Of a stretch of DNA of 13,476 nt, positions 6,596 through 13,476 are shown piece after piece (within the stretch, counting starts at the first letter, position 1; each line of letters starts with the position of its first letter). The notes below the pieces were generated by a model that saw only the letters and a program-made list of their open reading frames with translations, was not told the origin of the DNA and searched no databases. A program made the translations under genes and the position numbers. Where the stretch lies: NCBI GenBank assembly GCA_964633465.1, contig CAZWGB010000036.1, positions 1-13,476 of the forward strand, written 5' to 3'. Source of the DNA: DTSX01 sp964633465. Lineage in GTDB: Bacteria; Pseudomonadota; Gammaproteobacteria; Steroidobacterales; UBA11654.

Positions 6596-7297
6596 TTAAA
6601 AAATTTCCTCAAAGAAATTCTGCATCGATTTCCAGGATCGCTCGGAGGCAGATTTATTATACTGGGTTCCAAGATTTGGATCATTAGCATCAGGTTTGGT
6701 AAAAGCATGGTAAGTTCCACCATAGCTGTGTAATTGCCAATCAGCTCCAGCTTCGGTCATTTCTTTTTGGAATGCATCTACCATATCCAAAGGAACCATG
6801 GGGTCCCTTTCACCATGTAGAACTAAGATTTTTGCTTGGATTCCTTTTTCTGAAATATCTGATCCCATAAGAAGGCCGTGAAAACTCACAACTCCTTGAA
6901 AATTCTCTCCAGTTCTAGCCAAATCTAGTACCACCAAACCACCTAGGCAATAACCTATGGCTGCGACTTTGTTGGGGTCAACACCAGGTAAACTCTTTCC
7001 AAAATGCAATGCAGAGGTTATGCGATCTTTGAGTACATCTCTATCACTGAGCAATGGCTCCATTAGAGATTGATTTTCTTCTGTGCTGCTACCAACCTTG
7101 CCATTGCCATACATATCTACGGCAAATCCAACGTAACCAAGGGCAGCAAGATCTTCGGCTCTCTCATGAACAAAATCATCCTTACCAGCCCAAGTGGGAG
7201 CAATTAAAACCAAAGGGGCTTTTTCTTCATCCGGGAAGGCAAGATAGCCTTTTAATTCAATATCAGCAGCTTGATAATTAACTGTTTCTGTCTTCAT
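6596..7297 (-). CDS. Dienelactone hydrolase family protein
   Basis: This 233-residue alpha/beta hydrolase has the length and order of motifs of the dienelactone hydrolase family. It shows an N-terminal strand with LVLIAPTWAG, a nucleophile elbow GYCLGG with cysteine C117 instead of serine (typical for the family), D165 in HGERDPMVP and H197 in TYHAFTKPDA. The C-terminal YNKSASERSW segment is also usual. There is no signal peptide, so it is probably cytoplasmic. Family members hydrolyse lactone or ester bonds; many are not true carboxymethylenebutenolidases, and no aromatic ring-cleavage genes are visible, so the substrate is left open. AGGAG is placed 8 bases before ATG. It is the first gene of the minus-strand group 7297-4377, whose promoter must lie in the gap up to 7435. 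Confidence 0.88.
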   Translation of the reverse strand: MKTETVNYQAADIELKGYLAFPDEEKAPLVLIAPTWAGKDDFVHERAEDLAALGYVGFAVDMYGNGKVGSSTEENQSLMEPLLSDRDVLKDRITSALHFGKSLPGVDPNKVAAIGYCLGGLVVLDLARTGENFQGVVSFHGLLMGSDISEKGIQAKILVLHGERDPMVPLDMVDAFQKEMTEAGADWQLHSYGGTYHAFTKPDANDPNLGTQYNKSASERSWKSMQNFFEEIF

Positions 7298-7435
7298 CTA
7301 TGAATCTCCTAATTTTGCATGCATAAAAGGATTGTACTCTAAGCAAAGTACTTTACTCAAAGCCTAGTGCTGTCTCAAGCATTCTAATTTGTGTAAAATG
7401 AAACCAATAAACAAAAACCTGGTTTTATAGATTAC
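7298..7435. promoter_or_regulatory. Divergent control region between hydrolase and LLM oxidoreductase
   Basis: These 138 bases separate two divergent genes and should carry promoters for both. Visible structures are TGCATGCA (7316-7323), the perfect 10-bp palindrome AAAGTACTTT (7345-7354), a GTACT repeated at 7334 and 7348, and an AAAACC/GGTTTT inverted repeat (7414-7426) just before the LLM start codon. TAAAAT (7394-7399) could be a -10 element for the LLM gene, but no good -35 is placed. Individual sites are weakly supported. Confidence 0.4.
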
Positions 7436-8446
7436 ATGAAGATTGATTCTGGAATATTGGCAGACAACCCCAAAGATGCAGGTCCAACAGCTAAGTATTT
7501 CGAGGATGCTGGTTACGATGGGGTTTTTACGTTTGAGGGTGCTCACGATCCATTTTTGCCTTTGGTCTCAGCTGCAATGGCAACTGAAAAAATAGAGTTG
7601 ATCACATCCATTGCTGTTGCCTTTTCCAGAAACCCAATGATCTTGGCGAACATTGGCTACGATCTTAATTTGGTCTCCGAAGGCAGGTTTATTTTGGGAC
7701 TGGGATCGCAGATCAAACCGCACATCACCAAACGATTTTCGATGCCATGGTCTAAGCCGGCTGCACGGATGAAAGAAATGGTTATGGCAATACAAGCAAT
7801 TTGGGATTGTTGGCAGAATGGTACCAGGTTGAATTTTCGTGGGGATTTCTACAGCCATACGTTGATGACTCCATTTTTCAATCCAGGCCCCAATCCACAT
7901 GGGATAGGTAAAATTTATGTTTCTGCAGTAGGGCCACTAATGACCCGAGCTGTCGCTGAGTCTGCTGATGGTTTATTGGTCCATCCTCTCAACACCACCA
8001 AATACATTGAAGAAGTAACTCTGCCTGTCTTGGAAGAGGGTTTGGCTGCTGCTGGAAAGAAAAGATCCGATTTTGATTTATCAGTAAATGTTATGACTGC
8101 CGTGGGATTGACTGAAGAATCCACTCAGAACGCGATCAATGCCACCAAACAGCAGATCGCATTTTACGGCTCAACGCCTAATTACATTGCGGTTCTGGAG
8201 ATGCATGGAGTAGGGGATCTCCATCCGGAACTCAATCGGTTATCAAAACAGGGGAAGTGGGAAGAGATGGGCTCCCTGATAGATGACGATTTTCTAAACA
8301 CCGTTGCCGTTGTTGCTGAAACCCCGGAGGAAGCGGCAAAAGAAATAAAGGCAAGATATGGGGAATGTGGGGATCGCATAACACCGATACTTTATTCAGG
8401 TGAGAATGAGTTGGCGCCAGCGATCCTGAATGCACTGAAAAGTTAA
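7436..8446 (+). CDS. LLM-class flavin/F420-dependent oxidoreductase (MSMEG_2256-like)
   Basis: This 336-residue protein belongs to the luciferase-like TIM-barrel superfamily. It closely follows the pattern I recall for the MSMEG_2256 family of F420-dependent oxidoreductases (TIGR03617). Visible signatures are GYDGVFTFEGAHDPFLP (26-42), SIAVAFSRNPMILA (58-71), GRFILGLGSQIKPHI (83-97), FSMPWSKPAARMKE (101-114) and a SAVGPLMTRAVAESADGL stretch (163-180). The family is best known from actinobacteria. The cofactor could be F420 or FMN and cannot be decided from these motifs. Reaction and substrate are unknown; the setting suggests an accessory redox step on an acyl or cyclic intermediate. The start ATG has no clear Shine-Dalgarno but fits the family's N-terminus. 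It is a single-gene plus-strand unit between two minus-strand groups. Confidence 0.87.
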   Translation: MKIDSGILADNPKDAGPTAKYFEDAGYDGVFTFEGAHDPFLPLVSAAMATEKIELITSIAVAFSRNPMILANIGYDLNLVSEGRFILGLGSQIKPHITKRFSMPWSKPAARMKEMVMAIQAIWDCWQNGTRLNFRGDFYSHTLMTPFFNPGPNPHGIGKIYVSAVGPLMTRAVAESADGLLVHPLNTTKYIEEVTLPVLEEGLAAAGKKRSDFDLSVNVMTAVGLTEESTQNAINATKQQIAFYGSTPNYIAVLEMHGVGDLHPELNRLSKQGKWEEMGSLIDDDFLNTVAVVAETPEEAAKEIKARYGECGDRITPILYSGENELAPAILNALKS

Positions 8447-8462
8447 TCCTCAGTAAACTTTT
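8438..8462. terminator. Hairpin between convergent genes (candidate bidirectional terminator)
   Basis: AAAAGTT (8438-8444) and AACTTTT (8456-8462) form a perfect 7-bp stem around an 11-base loop. ACTG (8434-8437) and CAGT (8466-8469) could extend it past a short bulge. It spans the LLM stop codon and the 18-base gap to the convergent crotonase gene. A-rich and T-rich flanks would give a U tract in either direction. The stem is AT-rich, so strength is uncertain. Confidence 0.4.
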
Positions 8463-8464
8463 TC

Positions 8465-9250
8465 TCAGTCTTGGAATTTCGGCGGTCGTTTCTCAAAGAA
8501 AGCCATCACTGCCTCTTTGTTGTCAGGTGAACCGATCAACTGGTTTTGAATTGTAGCTTCGGTTGAGAAAATTTCTTCGTAATCACTGTCATCAGCCATA
8601 CGCATTATTTTCTTCGTCTGACTCAAAGCCTGAGGTGATCTTTGTGCCAGTTTTGTTGCCCAAGCTTTTGTCTCTGTAAGAAGATCCTCGCTAGGGACAA
8701 CTTTGTTGGCCAGACCCAGTCCCAAACACCTAGAAGCTGGAATTTTTTCAGCTTCAATAGCCAATTGATAAGCCAATTTATAGCCAACTGTTTTTGTTAA
8801 CAGCCAGTTGGCTCCACCGTCGGGAACCAAGCCAATGTTACTGAATACTGAAAGCAGATAAGCCTCTTCCGACATTACTGTTAAATCGCAAGCCATGGCA
8901 AAAGCAAAACCTATGCCTGCGGCAGGTCCTCTGACTGCAGAGATTACTGGTTTCGGCATGTTGATGATGTTCATGAAGATCGGTTTGTAGCCTTCAAGCA
9001 GACCTTTCTCAACTGCATCAGGACCACTTGATGGATCGATTGGCTCATTGAGGTCCGCGCCTGCTGAGAAACCTTTACCTGCACCGGTGAGAATGACACA
9101 ACGGATGGAACTGTCTTCATAAGCAGCATCGGTTGCTTCCTTCATATCCAAAACCATTTGTTTATTAAAAGCATTCAGATTGTCTGGACGATTTAGAGTG
9201 ATGGTTGCAATTTTGTTATCAACTTCATAAATAACCGTTTCAAATTCCAT
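8465..9250 (-). CDS. PaaG-like enoyl-CoA hydratase/isomerase (crotonase)
   Basis: This 261-residue crotonase has ATITLNRPDNLNAFN near the N-terminus, a first oxyanion loop FSAGADL (61-67) and a second RGPAAGIGFAFAMACDL (107-123). The segment IGLVPDGGANWLL (139-151) carries D144 in the position of the catalytic aspartate of PaaG-type ring isomerases and related enoyl-CoA isomerases. Both glutamates of classical enoyl-CoA hydratase are replaced. A double-bond isomerisation or other aspartate-driven crotonase reaction is therefore more likely than simple hydration, though paa-pathway membership is not implied because no other paa gene is present. The C-terminus MAFFEKRPPKF is family-typical. It lies 40 bases downstream of the synthetase gene with GGAG about 10 bases before ATG, so the two form an operon. 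Confidence 0.88.
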   Translation of the reverse strand: MEFETVIYEVDNKIATITLNRPDNLNAFNKQMVLDMKEATDAAYEDSSIRCVILTGAGKGFSAGADLNEPIDPSSGPDAVEKGLLEGYKPIFMNIINMPKPVISAVRGPAAGIGFAFAMACDLTVMSEEAYLLSVFSNIGLVPDGGANWLLTKTVGYKLAYQLAIEAEKIPASRCLGLGLANKVVPSEDLLTETKAWATKLAQRSPQALSQTKKIMRMADDSDYEEIFSTEATIQNQLIGSPDNKEAVMAFFEKRPPKFQD

Positions 9251-9290
9251 GTTTTATTTCTCCACTTTTCTTTCTTCTAGGTCTCTTAGA

Positions 9291-10859
9291 TCAAGAGACG
9301 TTTCTTTGTTTCCCTTTCCAGTAAGGCTCTCTTAAATCTTTTCTCAGAACTTTTCCTGTTGGGTTACGAGGTATCTCGTTGATAAATTTTATAGTTTTTG
9401 GGCACTTAAAGCCCGCTATTTTTTCTCTCGAGTAAGCTATTATTTCATCCTCGTTAATAGAAGAATCTTCTGCAAGAATAACAAACCCCATAACGGTTTC
9501 TCCCCATTTCTCATCGGGAACACCAACCACCGCCGCATCCAATATTTGAGGATGACTCATCAGGGCATTCTCGACTTCTGCAGGGTATATATTCTCACCA
9601 CCGGAAATGATCATGTCTTTAACTCTGTCATGAATGAAGAGAAATCCATCTTCATCAAAAAAGCCGGCATCCCCACTGTAGAACCATTCATCAACAATAC
9701 TCTCCGCCGTTGCCTCAGGTCTGTTCCAATAACCCTTCATCACGGCGCCTGACTTTATGAGAATCTCTCCAACTTCACCGGTTCCCAATTCATTGTTATC
9801 AGTCCCCACAATTTTAATCTCAACTCCAGCAGGATAAGGTTGTCCGCAGGATCTCAGTTTACCTTTTGCAGGGTCATGATATTCAGGTGTCATGGTTGTT
9901 GCCATACCGCAAGTTTCAGTTAGACCGTAGACCTGCCAAAAATCACATTGCATTCTTTCTATTGCCTTGACCAAGGTGTCTTCAGCAATAGGAGAGGCTC
10001 CATAAATAACTTGTTTCAAAGAAGTAAAATCGGTCTCTTCTGATTTAGGGTGCTGTAGAAGGAAAAGTATGACTGCAGGTACGAATAGTGCGAGTTCAAT
10101 TTTTTCAGACTCAATCAGTTCCAGTATCAGCCCTGGGTCAACCTCAGGAATGATGATATTTTTGCAGCCAAAAATAACACCCAGGACTGCATACAGTCCA
10201 CCGGCAACATGAAATACAGGCATACAAATGAGATTCACAGAACCTTCGTGCCAGTCTTTGCACCAAGTCTGATCGACCATTGAAACAGCGTTTAAAACAT
10301 TTGCATTCGTGAGTTGTGCTCCTTTTGGTAGGCCTGTAGTACCAGAAGTGTACATTTGCAAGACATCATCCTTAGCTTTGCTTGCCAACATCGGGTCTCT
10401 ATTTTCCTGTCGGTCTCGCCATGTTTTATAATTTTCCCAGTCATCAATGGTATCTTTCATGGTGATAATTTTTCGTACTTTGGGGATTTCATTCTCAATC
10501 GGTTTAACAAGTCCATAAAATTCAGGATCTACAAAAAGGATTTCACTTTCTGAATCATTTAAAATAAAAGCGATTTCCGGTGCTGCCAATCGCCAGTTAA
10601 TCGCCACCGGGACAGTCCTTGCTTTCATGTTTCCATAGAAAAACTCAAAGGTATCGGAGTTCTTGCCTAAGAAAGCCACACGAGAGTCAGGCTTGCATCC
10701 TTCTGCTATCAATCCTTGCGCCACTTTGTTGGCAGCTATATCAAAACCTTGATAGCTTGTTTCTTTGCCTGAGAACTTAAATGCTATGCTCTCAGAAGAT
10801 TGTTTTACCCTCCATCGGAGTAGATCAACGAGGCTGGTTGTTTGAGGTATATTTTTCAT
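9291..10859 (-). CDS. AMP-forming acyl-CoA synthetase (FadD-like)
   Basis: This 522-residue ANL-superfamily ligase is distinct in sequence from the one at 4377-5984. Motifs in order are MYTSGTTGLPKG (169-180, phosphate loop), YGLTET (311-316), EWFYSGDAGF (391-400, ribose-binding aspartate D397), DRVKDMIISGGENIYPAEVE (411-430, hinge and C-terminal core) and NPTGKVLRKDL with adenylation lysine K503. It is predicted to activate a carboxylic acid to its CoA thioester in the cytoplasm. Chain type is not readable: the family spans fatty acids, aromatic acids and steroid acids. It is the first gene of a two-gene minus-strand operon with the PaaG-like crotonase and is divergent from the TonB-dependent receptor. 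Only a purine-rich AAGAAAAAAGA precedes its ATG as a ribosome binding site. Confidence 0.92.
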   Translation of the reverse strand: MKNIPQTTSLVDLLRWRVKQSSESIAFKFSGKETSYQGFDIAANKVAQGLIAEGCKPDSRVAFLGKNSDTFEFFYGNMKARTVPVAINWRLAAPEIAFILNDSESEILFVDPEFYGLVKPIENEIPKVRKIITMKDTIDDWENYKTWRDRQENRDPMLASKAKDDVLQMYTSGTTGLPKGAQLTNANVLNAVSMVDQTWCKDWHEGSVNLICMPVFHVAGGLYAVLGVIFGCKNIIIPEVDPGLILELIESEKIELALFVPAVILFLLQHPKSEETDFTSLKQVIYGASPIAEDTLVKAIERMQCDFWQVYGLTETCGMATTMTPEYHDPAKGKLRSCGQPYPAGVEIKIVGTDNNELGTGEVGEILIKSGAVMKGYWNRPEATAESIVDEWFYSGDAGFFDEDGFLFIHDRVKDMIISGGENIYPAEVENALMSHPQILDAAVVGVPDEKWGETVMGFVILAEDSSINEDEIIAYSREKIAGFKCPKTIKFINEIPRNPTGKVLRKDLREPYWKGKQRNVS

Positions 10860-11222
10860 TCTTTTTTCTTGATTTGCAAAATTAGCCTAAAAAAGAGTTT
10901 TTTTCCACTAAAATCTGGGTTTGTTGTTAAACAACAGTTTTTCCATTATTAGTAATTATTTCAAATGGTTAGTGTGTTCAGTGAGGTTAAATTATGACTA
11001 GTTTTAACTAAATGTTTTTGCTAAATGAAGCAACTCTTGGCATTATGATTTTAGAATAATAGTTACTGTATCGGAAAATTAATATTTCGAGTGTAATGAA
11101 AAATATAGTTGTTGGGGATATAAGTTACATAAGGGGACTGGGTCTCGACCAGAAATACATGTCGTGTATTGTATTCACAACATCAACTTGCATTAAAAAA
11201 AATGAAAATTAGGAGTAAATTC
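10860..11222. promoter_or_regulatory. Divergent intergenic region between CoA ligase and TonB-dependent receptor
   Basis: This 363-base AT-rich stretch holds no convincing gene. It must contain the promoters of the minus-strand ligase operon and the plus-strand receptor. Visible items are an A6-GAG-T7 inverted repeat (10889-10904) in the ligase leader, the 15-bp palindrome at 10922-10936, a short TAGTT/AACTA inverted repeat (10999-11010), TTGGCA (11038-11043) resembling a -35 box without a well-spaced -10, a small CTGG/CCAG hairpin (11138-11152) in the presumed receptor leader, and the receptor's AGGAG at 11211-11215. I could not place either transcription start. Confidence 0.5.
10922..10936. 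promoter_or_regulatory. Perfect 15-bp palindrome, candidate operator
   Basis: TGTTGTTAAACAACA consists of perfect 7-bp arms (TGTTGTT and AACAACA) around a single base. It lies 63 bases upstream of the ligase start codon, within a divergent control region, which is a typical place for a TetR- or GntR-type regulator site. No regulator gene is in the window. It is the longest gap-free inverted repeat noticed in the non-coding DNA. Confidence 0.4.
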
Positions 11223-13476
11223 ATGAAAAAGATTTGCAACCATATGATGGCTCTAGCAATTACCATTGCTTTCACTTCAACTGGTATTTATGCACAAGAG
11301 CTAGAAGAAATAATTGTTACCGCAACCAAAAGAGCGGTGAGTCTGCAAGACACACCTGTTTCTGTCAGTGTTATTTCTGGTGACAAAATAGAAAAAGCAT
11401 CCATACATAGTTTTACAGACCTATCCACTTACATTCCTAATTTCAGCGTTACAGAAAACGCTATCAGCACCATTGCTTCAATGCGTGGTGTTGGTATTGG
11501 TTCGAACCAATCGTTTGAAAACTCGGTGGGCTTGTTTGTAGACGGTGTTCATTTGGCCAAAGGACGTCAGTATCGTACTGGTCTTTTTGACATTGAACGA
11601 GTCGAGGTACTCAGAGGTCCACAAGGGACTTTGTTTGGTAAAAACACCCTTGCCGGTGCTGTCAATGTAATTTCAGCAAGTGCCAAAGTTGGTGATTTGT
11701 TTGGAGGCAGAATAGCGATTGCTGGTGAAGAAAATGGTGGTGAACTGATTGAAGGACACATCCAGGGTACGGTTGCTAAAAACTTTGCTATGCGTCTTGC
11801 TTTTAAAGACCGTAAAGATGACGGTTATATTGATAATGTCTACAACGGAAGTTCAGGACCAAGTTCAGATGAGACCTTGATCCGGTTAAGTGGCTCCTGG
11901 GAACCGAATGAAAACTTAACAATTGACTTTAAACACGCAGACGGAGATCACGTTCGACTGGGATCAACCGTAGCAATAAAACATTGGGAAATGGCAATGC
12001 CGCCAACGGCAACTTCTGGCTTGGCTTTTCTCTTAACCGACTTGTTTCATCCAGCTTTGCCTGCAGCGGTAGCAGCTGGAGAAATGATTGGCTATCGAGA
12101 TGAAAACATGTGTGCTGGGTCTACGTTGTGCCTGGGTATGAATCCAGAGGGAACCGATACCACAACCTCAGACACATCGCTTATAATCAACTACGATTTT
12201 GGTGATGGGTATACATTCAAGTCAACAACAGGTCGAGCCGAATACGAATACACTGATGGAATCGATGCAGACTTTGCAGCCATCGCGTTGGTCTCAAGAG
12301 ACGACTGGTCTACCTACGATCAAACAAGTCAAGAATTTACGATTTCATCCCCAACGGATGGAGATTTTTCATGGATCGCAGGTGTCCATTGGGATAGCCA
12401 GGAACAAGACATTGAACGCCTGATTGATCTTGATGGAACCATTGGCGGGGCCATGCACATGATAGGTCAAACATCGATCTTGAAAATGCCTTTAGCAACG
12501 TTAACAGCAATGGGTCTGCCAATGTTGTATGAGAACGATTCTGCTAATAATCCAACGGCTGCCTATTTGGTTTCAGTTGGAGTCCTGCCTGGAAATGCTT
12601 CTCTCTATCAAACGATGTTTACTCATGCCTATCGAATTGGCTATTGGAATCAAAAAACTGAATCCAAAGCGGCTTATTTTCAAGGCACGATGCAAATGAG
12701 CGATAGCCTCTCAGTGACCGCAGGTGTACGTTATGTCGAGGAAAGGAAACACATACGTGCGGGAACTTGTATCGGAACCGACACTACCGGGATGCAAACT
12801 TGTAATCCCAATGCATTTCTCGCTGGAATTATGGGCGCTACTTTCGATACCTGGGCACATAACTTTGATAATATTCCTGAAAGAAATACCAGCCATATGT
12901 TGCCTTCATTGATTATTAAAAAAGATCTTGACGACAATAATATGATTTACGCCAGTTTTTCTAAAGGTTATAAGAGTGGTGGTTTCAACGCAGCGGATGA
13001 CCAGAACCCAGAATTCACATTGGTCAATGGTGCACCTGTTCCAAATCCTACAGTGCCAGGTATTGGGTTTGAATACGAAGACGAGACCGCAGTATCGTAT
13101 GAGATTGGAGGCAAGCACACTTTTCCAAACGCTAGATTGCAATTTAATTGGGCAGCTGCGCATGCAGATTATGACGATCAACAAGTATCAACCTTTGTCG
13201 GTTTAGGCTTTGTCGTCGGCAACGCTGCATCTTCTGATGTGGACACGATTGAAATGGATCTGTTGTGGCAGGCCACTCCAGACCTTAGAATCGGTGTTAA
13301 CGCCGCTTACCTTGATGCCAAGTTTGATTCATTTCCAGCAGCTGCTTGTACTGAAAAACAATTGGCGACTTTCAGAGCTATGGATCCAACGGGCAACCCC
13401 TACAATCCAACACAGTATTCTTATACCAACATTCACCAGAGCAACTACGGTTCAGATCTGGCCATTGGTAATTGCA
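11223..13476 (+). CDS. TonB-dependent outer-membrane receptor (3' partial)
   Basis: The frame is open from ATG 11223 to the window edge, about 751 residues with no stop. A signal peptide starts MKKICNHMMALAITIAF, with likely cleavage after IYA at residue 24. The mature start QELEEIIVTATKR (25-37) is a typical TonB-box region. The plug domain follows, with TPVSVSVISGDKIEKA (44-59), MRGVGIG (87-93), VDGVHLAKG (106-114), the signature IERVEVLRGPQGTLFGKNT (124-142) and AGAVNVISA. Beta-barrel strands continue to the edge, including YASFSKGYKSGGFN. Several paired cysteines (for example C297 and C303) could be loop disulphides. AGGAG (11211-11215) is 7 bases before ATG. Family length suggests little of the gene is missing. 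Such receptors import bulky or hydrophobic nutrients as well as metal complexes; divergence from a CoA ligase suggests the catabolised compound as ligand, which is inference. Confidence 0.95.
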   Translation, partial: MKKICNHMMALAITIAFTSTGIYAQELEEIIVTATKRAVSLQDTPVSVSVISGDKIEKASIHSFTDLSTYIPNFSVTENAISTIASMRGVGIGSNQSFENSVGLFVDGVHLAKGRQYRTGLFDIERVEVLRGPQGTLFGKNTLAGAVNVISASAKVGDLFGGRIAIAGEENGGELIEGHIQGTVAKNFAMRLAFKDRKDDGYIDNVYNGSSGPSSDETLIRLSGSWEPNENLTIDFKHADGDHVRLGSTVAIKHWEMAMPPTATSGLAFLLTDLFHPALPAAVAAGEMIGYRDENMCAGSTLCLGMNPEGTDTTTSDTSLIINYDFGDGYTFKSTTGRAEYEYTDGIDADFAAIALVSRDDWSTYDQTSQEFTISSPTDGDFSWIAGVHWDSQEQDIERLIDLDGTIGGAMHMIGQTSILKMPLATLTAMGLPMLYENDSANNPTAAYLVSVGVLPGNASLYQTMFTHAYRIGYWNQKTESKAAYFQGTMQMSDSLSVTAGVRYVEERKHIRAGTCIGTDTTGMQTCNPNAFLAGIMGATFDTWAHNFDNIPERNTSHMLPSLIIKKDLDDNNMIYASFSKGYKSGGFNAADDQNPEFTLVNGAPVPNPTVPGIGFEYEDETAVSYEIGGKHTFPNARLQFNWAAAHADYDDQQVSTFVGLGFVVGNAASSDVDTIEMDLLWQATPDLRIGVNAAYLDAKFDSFPAAACTEKQLATFRAMDPTGNPYNPTQYSYTNIHQSNYGSDLAIGNC

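Noticed and set aside
7364..7546. 60-codon minus-strand open frame across the LLM gene start and the divergent gap.
   Set aside because: It overlaps the start of a strongly supported gene, lacks a ribosome binding site and has no recognisable features.
8465..9250. Assigning the crotonase to a phenylacetate (paa) pathway.
   Set aside because: No paa epoxidase, ring-opening or thiolase genes are nearby; the PaaG resemblance is at the level of the catalytic aspartate motif only.
10889..10904. A6-GAG-T7 inverted repeat considered as a terminator.
   Set aside because: It lies in the leader upstream of the minus-strand ligase, not after a gene, has no GC pairs in the stem and a 3-base loop; it is more likely low-complexity sequence.
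11096..11212. A 38-residue plus-strand ORF ending at the TonB receptor's ribosome binding site (possible leader peptide).
   Set aside because: It has no good ribosome binding site, no recognisable composition or repeat pattern, and short frames like this are expected by chance in AT-rich intergenic DNA.
12199..12423. Open frames in other registers between about 11567 and 13206.
   Set aside because: All fall inside the continuous TonB-dependent receptor frame that runs from 11223 to the window edge and has the expected domains.

Overview
The window looks like a chromosomal catabolic island from a Gram-negative bacterium. A TonB-dependent outer-membrane receptor requires an outer membrane. The moderate-to-low GC (about 40-45% by eye), receptor style and density of acyl-CoA genes suggest a marine or aquatic gammaproteobacterium. 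Taxonomy is inference; no rRNA or other marker is present. No mobile element, tRNA, rRNA or CRISPR array was seen.

Layout. (1) Bases 1-4356, plus strand: the C-terminal end of an AtuA-family protein, an enoyl-CoA hydratase-like crotonase, an MFE-2-type short-chain dehydrogenase, and two tandem acyl-CoA dehydrogenases that look like the alpha and beta subunits of one heteromeric enzyme. (2) Bases 4377-7297, minus strand: a dienelactone-hydrolase-family protein, a GFA-family zinc protein, a 44-residue hydrophobic small ORF overlapping it by ATGA, and an acyl-CoA synthetase. (3) Bases 7436-8446, plus strand: an LLM-class oxidoreductase resembling the F420-dependent MSMEG_2256 family. (4) Bases 8465-10859, minus strand: a second acyl-CoA synthetase and a PaaG-like crotonase. 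(5) A 363-base divergent control region holding a perfect 15-bp palindrome. (6) From 11223 to the window end, plus strand: a TonB-dependent receptor whose 3' end is missing.

Together the genes supply most of an acyl-CoA beta-oxidation route: uptake (receptor), activation (two ligases), dehydrogenation (heteromeric ACAD), hydration (crotonase), 3-hydroxyacyl oxidation (MFE-2-like SDR) and double-bond isomerisation (PaaG-like crotonase). No thiolase, aldolase or carboxylase is visible. The split ACAD, MFE-2-like SDR and AtuA relative are associated with bulky or branched isoprenoid substrates such as steroid side chains or acyclic terpenes. I infer a substrate of that kind, but the sequence does not identify it.
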